DNA from: Metallyticus violacea
Lineage: Eukaryota; Arthropoda; Insecta; Mantodea; Metallyticidae
Length of the DNA stretch: 64,000 nt
Assembly (NCBI GenBank): GCA_030762175.1
Contig: CM060831.1
Coordinates: forward strand, 560,501-624,500
Direction of reading: 5' to 3'
Shown here one piece after another: positions 11,217 through 19,406 of this stretch. Under the pieces are notes generated by a model. The model was not told the DNA's origin and ran no database searches. It worked only from the letters and a program-made list of their open reading frames with translations. The position numbers and the translations under genes are program-made. Within the stretch, counting starts at the first letter, position 1. Each line of letters opens with the position of its first letter.

Positions 11217-11513
11217 ATGAAGTACGGTAAGCAAATTATACTAACTTCACAGCCAAAAGCTGCCGAAAAGCTTCACCTCGTGGACAAATCACTTAACCAA
11301 CTCATCAGAGAAATGAATAAATTGCAGCGTACACATTTGGCACCCCCTGAAAAATGGCAGTTGACAAAATATGAGTTGGGGAACTACCTCGATCTAATGT
11401 CACAAGTGAGGGAACCATACCTTGAATCCAGTGACATCGAGGTAAAGGAGGAAGAGAAGCCAGCAAAGACGAAAGTAGATAAAAGCCGATTACCAGTAAA
11501 AAAAGTCTTATAA
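11217..11513 (+). CDS. Uncharacterised small Polinton protein, 98 aa
   Basis: Starts at ATG 11217 directly after the preceding stop (TAAATG), which supports this start. It is hydrophilic and mostly helical in composition: KPAAEKLHLVDKSLNQLIREMN followed by an acidic-then-basic tail (EVKEEEKPAKTKVDK). No signal peptide or membrane segment. Its place just before the integrase is seen for small unassigned ORFs in related elements. Function unknown. Confidence 0.55.
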   Translation: MKYGKQIILTSQPKAAEKLHLVDKSLNQLIREMNKLQRTHLAPPEKWQLTKYELGNYLDLMSQVREPYLESSDIEVKEEEKPAKTKVDKSRLPVKKVL

Positions 11514-11540
11514 CTTTCGCAGGCAAGTGTGGGAGCAACT

Positions 11541-12567
11541 ATGAACGCGCTGAAGAAAATCTATTTCAATCCTGAACACTATGCTGGTTTTGGTACTGCA
11601 AACTTCGCAAGGCCACCGGTATACCTAAATCTAAGATCGATTCTTCAAACACAGGATAGTTATACATTTCATAGGCCGATAAGAAAACGATTCCCCACTA
11701 GAAATTATCACGTGACCAACATGGACGACCTTTGGGAAGCTGATCTAAACGTTATGAACGTAAAGGAACACAATAAACCATACGTTTACATCTTGATGAT
11801 GATTGATGTTTTCTCGAAATATGCTTGGGCTATACCATTAAAATCAAAAGTAGGGGGCGAAATTACAGAAGCGTTTAAAAAGATATCTCTCATCGCACTC
11901 CCAACATATTGCAAACAGATAAAGGAACGGAGTTCACCAACAAAACCTTTAAAACATTTTTAACCAAACCTAGTGTAAAGTATTACAATACAAAAAATCA
12001 TGTCAAAGCCAGTGTTGTAGAACGTTTCAATAGAAGCTTAAAGACGAAAATGTGGAAATATTTCACACATAAAAACACTTATAGATACATGGACGTCCAT
12101 CCTGCGCTTTTAAACTCCTACAATAGTTCCTTTCAGAGGTCCATAAAGGTGGCTCCAAAGGATGTCAATGAAGACAACATTTTGCAGGTTTACGAAAATC
12201 TTTATGGTCGGAATGCAGACAAACCACGTAAAGTTAAATTTAATGTGGGAGACCATGTGCATATATCCAAGGAGAAAATGAAGTTTGCCAAGGGGTACGA
12301 CCAAAACTGGACGGATGGAATTTTACAGATTAACGAGGTGTATACGGTTCCCCCGTTGTGTATAAATTGGACTTGGGACGGGAGGCCATAGACGTCATCT
12401 TTTACTCCGAGGAGATACAAAAGGTAGCTCTTCCAGAATCATTCAAAATAGACCAAATACTCGACACTAAAGGTCGCGGTCGAAATAAACAGTTTTTGGT
12501 TAAGTGGAGAGGTTATCCAGTCAAGTTTAACTCGTGGGTTCTGGCTTCAACTATCAACTCTATATGA
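11541..12567 (+). pseudogene. int: Retroviral-type DDE integrase with C-terminal chromodomain, frameshifted
   Basis: Integrase that inserts Polinton DNA into the host genome. The start is taken at ATG 11541 (MNALKKIYFN). The first catalytic Asp is in LWEADLNVM (~11740). The second is in LQTDKGTEF (~11909-11935) and the Glu in VVERFNRSLK (~12017), both in the next frame. The chromodomain lies in a third frame: FKIDQILDTKGRGRNKQFLV then KWRGYPVKFNSWV (~12445-12540). Frame changes occur near 11893-11905 and in a C run near 12345-12352. All three catalytic residues survive, but no single open frame holds them. The terminal TGA overlaps the next ATG (ATGA at 12564-12567). Confidence 0.9.
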
Positions 12568-13595
12568 TCAGAACAAAACCGTTTTCCCTCACGCTCGTGA
12601 GTAATGCCTCTATGGGGCATTTCACTCACAATACAACTTCCAGATTTTCAAACATCTTACCCGAGAGAACAGTGCTGCAAGGGGAATGGGAAGTCGCACT
12701 GCAAAAGGTTAGGTACCCTGTGAAATTCTATAACGTAACCAATCACGATATTCAAATCATTGGAACAATGTATAAGATGGTAGCGCCAGTGACACATTCA
12801 AAATTTAACTTACAATTGCCACATGGTATCGTACACAATTCTAAGGATTTGGTACACGCTGTCAACTCTGTTATACGCGAAAATTTGCAAGTCGAAGACT
12901 TTTTCATTTATAACGAGAACAAAAATACTGCCAGCATTAACATCAAAGTCGCACAGACCAGTCACATTCCCACCAGCAAATATGTAGGATATGTAGAAAA
13001 TGCTGAGTCCTCTAGGAAAAGTGTATCGAAAACAGAAATTAAACCCCCTGAAGGCACGAACCAAACGTTAAAAAACAGAGCTAGAACTATTACTCCTACT
13101 AGAACTCCTCCAAGGCCTATCAATCCTAAACCACCAAATCCTCGTAAACCAGGCACTCCTCCTACACCAGAAACCCAGGAAAAACCTGACAATCCTCCTA
13201 AACCTGCGCCAAAGAACCTCATACATGTATTGGTTTTGTCACCATCTTTGGCCAAGATGATGGATTTCGCACCATACACCAACGTGGTTGAACAGGAAAT
13301 TGGCAAACACCCAGTGGATCCGTACGTGGGTTTCCCTTACGAAATGTTCATTTACTGTAATCTGATCTGCATATTTGTGCAAGTCACTGAAAGCGTCTCT
13401 GTAGAGTATGAAAAACGTGACAACACCTGCATGACTATTGAAAAGTCCTTCGTTCCACTTAACTGGGTACCTTTGATGCAACAGCACTTTAAAATCGTGA
13501 ATATAGATTTAAGGAACGGTTACGGTGATTTCTTGCCATTTGTAGACGGGTTTTCCTCTACTATAGTTCTAACGTTTCGTCCGAAACAGACATAA
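12564..13595 (+). CDS. Minor capsid (penton) protein, intact
   Basis: 343 aa from ATG 12564 (MIRTKPFSLTLVSNAS), preferred over the upstream in-frame ATG at 12534 because it overlaps the integrase stop as ATGA, a junction used elsewhere in the element. By position and sequence it is the penton/minor capsid protein of Polintons, a single jelly-roll that caps the vertices (established for the family). A striking Pro-rich insert (TPTRTPPRPINPKPPNPRKP, then PGTPPTPETQEK) spans about residues 172-212 and looks like a linker or surface loop. The frame is uninterrupted. The stop codon is TAA at 13593-13595. Confidence 0.82.
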   Translation: MIRTKPFSLTLVSNASMGHFTHNTTSRFSNILPERTVLQGEWEVALQKVRYPVKFYNVTNHDIQIIGTMYKMVAPVTHSKFNLQLPHGIVHNSKDLVHAVNSVIRENLQVEDFFIYNENKNTASINIKVAQTSHIPTSKYVGYVENAESSRKSVSKTEIKPPEGTNQTLKNRARTITPTRTPPRPINPKPPNPRKPGTPPTPETQEKPDNPPKPAPKNLIHVLVLSPSLAKMMDFAPYTNVVEQEIGKHPVDPYVGFPYEMFIYCNLICIFVQVTESVSVEYEKRDNTCMTIEKSFVPLNWVPLMQQHFKIVNIDLRNGYGDFLPFVDGFSSTIVLTFRPKQT

Positions 13596-14011
13596 CGGAG
13601 CTGGATACAATCACCAGGTATTACTTAAACCAGGCTGGAGGAGCATTATACAATGGAGATTTTCACTTGTACAGAGGCAAGCGTTATCAAAAGGGTAGGG
13701 ACTTATTCTCTGCTCTCGGTGGTCTTTTCAGAACCATGCTACCGTTTTTCAAGAGCGGTGTGAAAGCTATCGGTAATGAGACATTGAAAATGGGGGCCAA
13801 TGTGCTTGCAGATGTTGCAAATTCGGGGATACCGCCAAAAGAATCGTTAAAGACTAGGCAGAAGGAGGGAGGAACTAACTTGAAAAGGAAAGTTGATGTA
13901 AAGATAAACTCTATGATAGGCACTGGGCTATTAAAGCGCCCGAAGGGTGAACTATATAATCAGTTTAAGATTAAACGCCGAAGACGTAAGGTGCTAGACG
14001 TATTTTCATAA
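13592..14011 (+). pseudogene. Small basic virion-type protein, start codon apparently lost
   Basis: Open frame whose first ~25 codons (TELDTITRYYLNQAGG...) lack any ATG; the expected start position reads ATA (13592-13594). The body has a Gly/Phe-rich amphipathic segment (LFSALGGLFRTMLPFFKSG) followed by VKAIGNETLKMGANVLADV, and ends in a very basic tail (FKIKRRRRKVLDVFS). This is the typical profile of the Polinton/adintovirus core or membrane-active protein between the capsid genes (knowledge, moderate). Translation from a near-cognate codon or from a TTG at 13667 is possible. The frame itself has no internal stop. Confidence 0.6.
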
Positions 14012-14033
14012 TGGCTGAGGATCGTTGGTGCAC

Positions 14034-15299
14034 ATGAGTTCAGAACTAGACATCTTTAAAGACTTGCCCGTTCAAATGAACGTGGAGGAGTACCGTTACA
14101 TTTCTCTAAACCCTCAAAATACACTTATGAAAAACGCCCCCATCACATTTCATTACTCTGGCAATGCAGACGATTACCTCGACATGACTTATGTAGTACT
14201 TCAGCTGTTCATGCGAATAGAGGATGACGGTGGAAACGACTTGAAAGAGGACAAGCAGGTTACCTTTGTAAATAATTCCCTAAATTCCTTGTTTCGGCAA
14301 TTGGAAGTATCACTCAACAATGTCACAGTTTCCATGCCTCAGTCAGACTACCCGTATAGAACTTACATTGAAACGTTGCTCAATTGTTCGGAAGATGTCA
14401 TGAACAGCAGACTACAGTCCTTGCTCTGGAAAAAGGACAAGGGAGGAATGATGGACGCGTATGTAGCAAATGATGGAATTAAGTGGCGTAACGACTATAC
14501 CAAAGGAAGCAAAGTTGTGCAGCTAATGGGTAATCTTTCCAATGCACTCTTTAATCAGGAAAATCTGCTCTTGAACAATGTGAGCATTACCATCAAACTC
14601 TCACCCTCTTCACCCAACTTTCATCTCTTTTCGGATACAAAGGACTTTAAAGCCTACACAGAGATTCAGTCTGCTAGACTGATTTTGAAAACTGTGAGAC
14701 TGTCGCCGACCATCAAGCTTGCGCATCAGGCGGTGTTAGCAAAGAGTAATGCAAAGTACCATCTCAAAGATGTAGGATTTCACGCTCTCAACATTCCAAA
14801 GGAGGTTAATAACATGACTTTCAATGACGTTTTCATAGGGCAAATACACCGAAGAGTGGGTGTGGCAATGGTTGCCGACCAGGCATACAACGGTAACATT
14901 AACAAAAACCCATACAATATACAGCACTTTAAAATGAATTCTTTTCAACTGTATGTGAACGGCCGGCCTTTTCCCTCACAACCCCTACAGCCCGATTTTG
15001 ATGCCGGTCACTTTCTCCAATGTTTTCAAACTCTTCAAGATGGCCTCGGGATACACTTTAAGGACGAAGGGCATTCAATTTCCAGACATCAATATTCTCA
15101 CGGCTATACCATAATGGTATTTGATCTAACAGCCGATATGAGCGCTAACGAGTCTTACATTTCAGGGCAACGACACGACACTGTGTCTATAAGTATAGGT
15201 TTTAAAGATCAAACTTCAGAACCTATCAATCTGTCGGTTATGGCAGAAGTACATCGCACTATAGAAATTGATGCTAACAGGACCATTTGGGTATCATGA
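14034..15299 (+). CDS. Major capsid protein (double jelly-roll), intact
   Basis: 421 aa from ATG 14034 (MSSELDIFKDLPVQMN), in one uninterrupted frame. Its location after the minor capsid protein, its length and features such as YRYISLNPQNT, LFRQLEVSLNN, MPQSDYPYRTYIETLL and FQLYVNGRPFPSQPLQPDF match Polinton/adintovirus hexon-type double jelly-roll proteins, which form the trimeric capsomers (established for the family). There are no Cys clusters or signal peptide. TGA 15297-15299 overlaps the protease ATG at 15296 (ATGA). Its intactness contrasts with the broken enzymes around it. Confidence 0.9.
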   Translation: MSSELDIFKDLPVQMNVEEYRYISLNPQNTLMKNAPITFHYSGNADDYLDMTYVVLQLFMRIEDDGGNDLKEDKQVTFVNNSLNSLFRQLEVSLNNVTVSMPQSDYPYRTYIETLLNCSEDVMNSRLQSLLWKKDKGGMMDAYVANDGIKWRNDYTKGSKVVQLMGNLSNALFNQENLLLNNVSITIKLSPSSPNFHLFSDTKDFKAYTEIQSARLILKTVRLSPTIKLAHQAVLAKSNAKYHLKDVGFHALNIPKEVNNMTFNDVFIGQIHRRVGVAMVADQAYNGNINKNPYNIQHFKMNSFQLYVNGRPFPSQPLQPDFDAGHFLQCFQTLQDGLGIHFKDEGHSISRHQYSHGYTIMVFDLTADMSANESYISGQRHDTVSISIGFKDQTSEPINLSVMAEVHRTIEIDANRTIWVS

Positions 15300-15690
15300 A
15301 TACGCTGCAAATACACCGGCTTTTGTCTAAATGTACCCCACACTTTTTAGGCGTGTACGCTTGCGACAAATTGTCATCGATAAATTTGCATAATAGGCAG
15401 CTTCCCATAGCAGTTGTCATCAACACTGATCCAAGCACGAAACCAGGGAAACATTGTGTCTGCATCTTTGTTGCAAAGAACGACCGGGTGAATATTTCGA
15501 TAGCTATGTATAGAACCTCTTTCGGGGGAAATTCTAAATTTTTTAAATCGATGTTGTGGTACAAGATGGACTCAATACTAGAAGGTTGCAAGGCAATGTC
15601 AGCACCACTTGTGGCCATTACGTCGTTGCTTACCTATCTCACCGCTTCCAAGGCCTGCGCAAGGAGAAATTCTTTTCATAATTCAGCATA
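15296..15690 (+). pseudogene. Adenain-type cysteine protease, frameshifted
   Basis: Maturation protease of the Polinton particle (adenovirus protease/Ulp1 clan). It starts at ATG 15296 (MNTLQIHRLLSKCTPHFLGV). The His motif is in KPGKHCVCIFV (~15440-15475). The Asp motif (GEYFDSY, 15487-15507) and the Cys motif (STTCGHYVV, ~15601-15627) lie in a different frame (frame 1 versus 2). Frame 1 also has stops (e.g. TAG ~15511) between them. So at least two lesions separate the catalytic triad, although each residue is still recognisable. The open ORF in the original frame to 15691 loses family resemblance after ~15480. Confidence 0.75.
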
Positions 15691-15705
15691 AGTAATTTTA
15701 ATCAC

Positions 15706-16602
15706 AATGATGACCTCTTTAAAAGGACCTACAGTCTTGGTAGATGCTCACAAACTACACATCAGAGATGCATATCGTTTAAGGTTAGTATTGATACAAA
15801 TTGTGTATGAATATGCATATACTACTCTGATACATTTATGTTGCTAATTCCTGTATTTTTTTTAGAAGGCGCAAGGTGCTAGACGATCCACTCTACCACT
15901 TGCTCCGAGAGAGGCGAACAGGTAAGTCGCATTCATTATGTGTGGTTAATTGGCGAATGAAAATAATGTGCTGCATAAGAGGCGTTCTTGTTTTTACAGT
16001 GACATGGAGAGGCCTGGACCGCTATCGGATGTTTTCTTCTTGAACAGCAAGCAGTTCAGGTTTGCAGCCGTTGGGTTTTCACATAAGTCTCCACATAAGA
16101 TGTGGTGACCGTTGGTGGACGACGCAGCGCGGTGGTTCCGGGTTCTACAGAGTGGCAGAAGCTTGCAGAGGCGATACCGACTATACAGAGCTTGACTCTT
16201 CATCTAAGAGAGTGGCAGTTAACCAACCGACTATCCATACTTTTTAAACGTTTATTTGGCGCACAAAATATTATCATCAAAATGAACGGTCGCTGTATAT
16301 CGCTGAGTATGCAGGAATGGAGTACACTAGAAAGCCTACAGCGTATGGTCACCGACATATATCACAAGAAGAAAGAAGAGTTCGAAGTACAAAATCAAAT
16401 AGCAGCCTATTGCAAGTATTTGCTTCACGCCCACGTTTCCGGTGAAAAAATGAACTACACCGAATACACAAGATACATTCGTTGCGCAACCTTTAGAGTG
16501 TTCCTAGAGATGCAGCATTTTCTAAAACCGATATTCATCAGAGAGTTGGACCAGGAAGCCATGGACAAGTCCAAACAAGTTCAAGGTGAGGTCGCACCGT
16601 GA
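15706..16602 (+). pseudogene. PC4-like protein with probable spliced leader exons and one frameshift
   Basis: Two successive domains resemble the PC4/p15 coactivator fold, a single-stranded DNA-binding fold. One has FFLNSKQFRFAAVGFSHKSP...VVPGSTEWQKLAEAIPTIQ (16027-16185), the other NIIIKMNGRCISLSMQEWST (16270-16329). ATG 16004 (MERPGPLSDV) runs to a TGA at 16106; the match continues in the next frame from ~16102 to a TGA at 16600-16602, so there is one frameshift near 16105. Upstream, exons 15706-15783 and 15866-15921 have good GT/AG borders (gttagt...ttttttttag; gtaagt...tttttacag). Joined, they keep an open frame into MERPGPL. An alternative short protein starts at ATG 16282. The family call is tentative. 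Confidence 0.5.
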
Positions 16603-16830
16603 TGACGTCACGAAAACACCTGCATGAACAAGTCGAAACACGAGAACCTCCCGAACAAGTCCCGGCATGACGTAGAGATGGAGCATCTGATATTCATTGG
16701 ACCAGGTAGCCATGGACAAGTTCAAGGCGAGGTTGCACCTGCTCCGTGATGACGTCACGAAAAGACCTGCTCCCCTGTCCAAACACGAACACCTTATAAC
16801 GTCACGAACAAGTCCAGGCAAGTCTTCCCC
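16500..16830 (+). repeat. ~150 bp tandem duplication carrying perfect CRE palindromes
   Basis: Segments starting near 16506 and 16674 share gagatg-agcat, gatattcat, ttggaccagg-agccatggac and a caaggtgaggt-like part. Each then has ccgtgatgacgtcacgaaaa, with TGACGTCA at 16603-16610 and 16750-16757. A third, partial version (aacgtcacgaac) is near 16796. The first copy overlaps the end of the PC4-like frame. TGACGTCA is the canonical CREB/ATF site, so a regulatory role for the genes to the right is possible. Confidence 0.6.
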
Positions 16831-16835
16831 AAACC

Positions 16836-17078
16836 ATGGACCTAGTGATAAAGTTTCTGAAAAATGGTCGTCGTCTCACAATGATGGAGCCAAATGAACG
16901 TCATCTACTAGCCGTGGAGGGAAACGCCATCTTTATTCATCATTCGCCAGTAGATGTGGACGCTGTATGGGCGGGGCTTACACCTGAAGCTAAAGGAATT
17001 TACGCCCCTTACCGCCGCTGCAACCAGCACTACAATCTCCGCACCACCACTACCCACATTGACGGTCCTCCCCTCTGA
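16836..17078 (+). CDS. Small uncharacterised ORF, 80 aa
   Basis: Opens with a favourable start context (accATGg) at 16836, just after the CRE-bearing duplication. It reads MDLVIKFLKNGRRLTMMEPN, a middle with AIFIHHSPVDVDAVW, and a polar tail ending HIDGPPL. No known domain, signal peptide or membrane segment is recognised. It is co-directional with its neighbours and ends 52 bp before the next ATG. It may be a real accessory gene or a chance ORF. Confidence 0.35.
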   Translation: MDLVIKFLKNGRRLTMMEPNERHLLAVEGNAIFIHHSPVDVDAVWAGLTPEAKGIYAPYRRCNQHYNLRTTTTHIDGPPL

Positions 17079-17130
17079 CCAAACAATGCCCAATGTGTGT
17101 CAGTAGCAAAAGTTCTATAGAGAAGTCAAC

Positions 17131-17436
17131 ATGATCAACGACGCGTTACGCCAACTAGCTACAGTAGCGAGCAACTCGGAGTATGTATCAGTCTCCACGT
17201 TACAGCCGAACGTACCATACGTCGTGGTAGGGGTCCGGAACATATCCACAAAGCACGGACCCAGGACGCTTGTTCGCCTCGAAAACGGGAAAGAAGTGTT
17301 TCTACCTACAAGATTTAACAATCTTTCTGCAGAACTCATCAACCAGCTCAATTCGTTCGAATTTTACATCGTGTACCAGGGTGAAGAGGTACTCAGAAAC
17401 GGCTACCGGAGACACGTATTGAAGTTTACACCGTAA
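17131..17436 (+). CDS. Accessory protein, possible OB-fold ssDNA-binding type, 101 aa
   Basis: ATG 17131 follows a non-coding gap; the TAA is 8 bases before the next ATG. Central strands read YVVVGVRNISTKHGPRTLV, then RLENGKEVFLPTRFNNLS and FEFYIVYQGEE. Alternating hydrophobics with a TKxGPR...FLPxRF pattern resemble small OB-fold or single-strand-binding proteins found beside viral polymerases (inference, no search possible). The frame is intact and the codon use is unlike simple repeat. Its pairing with the next gene suggests a two-gene accessory unit. Confidence 0.5.
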   Translation: MINDALRQLATVASNSEYVSVSTLQPNVPYVVVGVRNISTKHGPRTLVRLENGKEVFLPTRFNNLSAELINQLNSFEFYIVYQGEEVLRNGYRRHVLKFTP

Positions 17437-17444
17437 TAAACAAC

Positions 17445-18005
17445 ATGCCCTGTCAAACAGATCCGGTGGGGGTAGGCAACAATGTATTTGTCAAACTAGT
17501 TTTTGACAACCAAAATCACGTCACAACAAGCGGTGAGTACCCATCAAACATCAAACTCATCTCAACAGAAATCTCCTTCTTTGGCGAAGACAAAACCGTC
17601 ACCGTCAAATTAGCAACCAACAACTCCGACGTCGTGGAAGTCAGGTTCCTCCGGTCTAAAGCACTCCACTACGGCATAGACGCACGCTGCACCATCTACC
17701 TCGGAACCATCGACAAGACGCCAGCCCTAGAGTACAAGGTCACATCGGCAGGATGCTTCACAACCGCATCCATCAGCGATTTCGTCGTCCCCATTGCCAT
17801 TCCGTCGGCCCAGGAACACCTCAACATCAACTTTTCCCACATGTCACTTACCTGCGTCACCACACCACGCGAGGAGGAAAGCAGCAGCGAAGAAGACAGT
17901 GAAGTGTCGTTTGTCAAAAAGACATATACCACATATTTTAAAATAATTTTTTGTAAATCCAGCGCCGTTTTTGTAAAGCCGACTGCGCCCACAAGTGATA
18001 TGTGA
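17445..18005 (+). CDS. Uncharacterised accessory protein with acidic Ser/Glu tract, 186 aa
   Basis: Starts at ATG 17445, 8 bases after the preceding stop. The first ~140 residues have a beta-rich look (NVFVKLVFDNQNHV, EISFFGEDKTVTVKLATNN, SAGCFTTASISDFVVP). They are followed by an acidic Ser/Glu tract, REEESSSEEDSEVSFV, of the kind phosphorylated by CK2 or used as a SUMO-interacting region (inference). The last ~30 residues run into the right-end repeats (FVKPTAPTSDM), so the true C-terminus may be earlier and the rest read-through after decay. No homologue is recognised. It reads higher in GC than flanking host DNA. Confidence 0.5.
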   Translation: MPCQTDPVGVGNNVFVKLVFDNQNHVTTSGEYPSNIKLISTEISFFGEDKTVTVKLATNNSDVVEVRFLRSKALHYGIDARCTIYLGTIDKTPALEYKVTSAGCFTTASISDFVVPIAIPSAQEHLNINFSHMSLTCVTTPREEESSSEEDSEVSFVKKTYTTYFKIIFCKSSAVFVKPTAPTSDM

Positions 18006-18480
18006 ACTGCACAGCCATTTTTTTTGTAACCGCCAAACTCTCACAATGTTTGTAAACCCACCAGTGACGTGTGAACTGCACCGCCATTTTTTGTAAAACC
18101 GCCTGTGTGCCGCCACCAGTGATGTGTTAACTGCACCTCCATTTTTGTAAAGGGTAAAACCTCCATTTTGTAAAGGATAAAAACCTCCATTTATATTGTT
18201 AATTTTTATTTTGTATAATAAAAATACTCAGTACGCATTTTAAATTGTATTTAAACAAATTCTTTCCATTTTTGTAAAACCACCTGTGTGCAGCCACCAG
18301 TGATGTGTGAACTGCACCGGCATTTTTGTAAAGGGTAAAACCACCATTTTGTAAAGAGGTAAAACCTCCATTTTTATTGTTAATTTTTTATTTTGTATAA
18401 TAAAAATATTCAGTTCCATCATTTTGCATTTTTAATTGTATTTAAACCAATTCTTTTTGCATCACAATCACATATATGTT
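17960..18480. repeat. Right subterminal repeats of the Polinton
   Basis: gtgaactgcac-type phrases recur near 18003, 18071, 18129 (gttaactgcac) and 18307. A longer ~180 bp unit (ccaccagtgatgtg, ccatttttgtaaagggtaaa, then ttttgtataataaaaatact-cagt) occurs twice, at about 18110-18270 and 18293-18450. tataataaaa words are potential poly(A) signals for the rightward transcripts (18217, ~18398, 18491). Confidence 0.75.
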
Positions 18481-18486
18481 AATTTT

Positions 18487-18669
18487 CTGTATAATAAAAT
18501 GAATGCCCGTTTTCCGGTGATTTAAATTGAAAAAGTTTTGATATCAAATTGTACCTCATCACTTCCACCCCCCACCCAACCACGCCCACCTCACCCCACT
18601 TTGATACCTCACGCTACTTTTGATATCATTAGCAATTTTTAATCAGCGGAAAACGGATATATACTACTG
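18487..18669 (-). repeat. Right terminal inverted repeat with internal fold-back
   Basis: The outer arm ends at 18669 and is the reverse complement of the left end (agcggaaaacggatatatac then tactg). The inner inverted arm, cccgttttccggtgatttaa, lies near 18507-18526. The loop is C-rich on + (ccaccccccacccaacc), so G-rich on the strand matching the left terminus. gatatc words occur in both ends. Confidence 0.8.
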
Positions 18670-18701
18670 TCTCCCCAACTCCGATATCTGTCAACCACTC
18701 T

Positions 18702-18761
18702 TTTTTTTTTTTTTTGAGTAGTGTTTAACGCCCGTTTTCACTACTGAGGCACCACAGGCGG
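18702..18761 (-). mobile_element. Very short SINE-II tail insertion with 12 bp target duplication
   Basis: A T-run followed by gtgtttaacgcccgttttca and actactgaggcaccacagg is the 3' end of SINE family II in minus orientation. It is flanked by perfect direct repeats gtcaaccactct at 18690-18701 and 18762-18773. It is therefore a ~60 bp 5'-truncated retroinsertion, made after the Polinton or its flank was in place. Confidence 0.85.
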
Positions 18762-18773
18762 GTCAACCACTCT

Positions 18774-19145
18774 CTGTTAACCGTCTCACCAACTCTGATG
18801 TCTTTCCATTACTAAACTCAGCGACTGCCCTCTATTCTGCCTGATAATCCCCTTTTCTACCTTCACCCTCCTTCCACGCAAATAAAAACTCCTTACTTAT
18901 ACTACTTCATTCTCGAATGATAAGCTCAAAATATTCATTATAGTGCTAAGTTATTCTCATTCGCTCATTTTTACACAATTGCCATTGGTTCAAATATATA
19001 ATTCTTTCCTTTCGACATTGACCTTTTCCCACAGTCTAGGTTTTGCTGGAACGTAATTACTATCATATCTATCATATACTTCGGCCTAGTGTTTGATAAT
19101 TTCAATTTTCAATTTCCTTTCCACCGTCACTATCCTAGATCAGGA
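18774..19145. other. Right flank of the Polinton, no gene
   Basis: Pyrimidine-rich on the + strand. gtctcaccaactctgatgtc (18784 on) echoes gtctccccaactccgatatc immediately after the Polinton end, a ~110 bp spaced short repeat (about 43 bp once the SINE fragment is removed). Nothing coding. Confidence 0.4.
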
Positions 19146-19149
19146 AACG

Positions 19150-19406
19150 TATTTTTTTTTTATGGTGTTTAACGCTCGCTTTTACTACTGAGGCACCACA
19201 GGCGGTGGGCACCACAGATACACGAGATGAAATGATATATTGGGAACGGATTTTTTTTAAGGAAGAACCGTTCCAGGTCTAATTTTAGGGTACCTCCCCG
19301 GCATTTGCTATTTGAGGGCTGAGGAAAATCTCAGGGAAGACGGCCCTGGCGGGATTCGAACCACAGACATCCCGCTCACTCTTCCGCGTCTTAACGACCT
19401 CGGCCC
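19150..19406 (-). mobile_element. SINE family II copy, minus orientation
   Basis: A T-run at 19150 and gtgtttaacgctcgctttta mark the 3' end. gggattcgaaccacagac, an inverted RNA polymerase III B box, and cgtcttaacgacctcggccc, an inverted A-box region, mark the tRNA-like head near 19350-19406. The apparent ORFs over it are shadows. No clear target duplication was found. Confidence 0.8.

Larger units (their letters stand above)
4008..18669 (+). mobile_element. Maverick/Polinton (adintovirus-like) element, 14.7 kb, decayed
   Basis: Bounded by inverted termini: cagtagtatatat at 4008-4020 and its reverse complement ending at 18669, continuing through ccgtttccggtgattt-type sequence. Between them lie, all on the + strand, family B DNA polymerase, A32/FtsK-type ATPase, DDE integrase with chromodomain, minor and major capsid proteins and an adenain-type protease, the diagnostic Polinton gene set (established knowledge). 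The length fits the family's 15-20 kb. Polymerase, integrase and protease are frameshifted; ATPase and both capsid genes are open. I could not find a clean 6 bp target duplication next to cagtag. The element is AT-rich like its surroundings. Confidence 0.93.

Noticed and set aside
15994..16203. Minus-strand ORF opposite the PC4-like gene
   Set aside because: The + strand has family-like motifs and consistent splice sites; this is an antisense shadow.
16522..16821. Minus-strand 99-codon ORF over the CRE duplication
   Set aside because: A shadow of the duplicated + strand region; its internal repeats simply follow the DNA duplication.
4008..18669. Fully functional integrated virus
   Set aside because: Polymerase, integrase and protease frames are all interrupted in the sequence as given.
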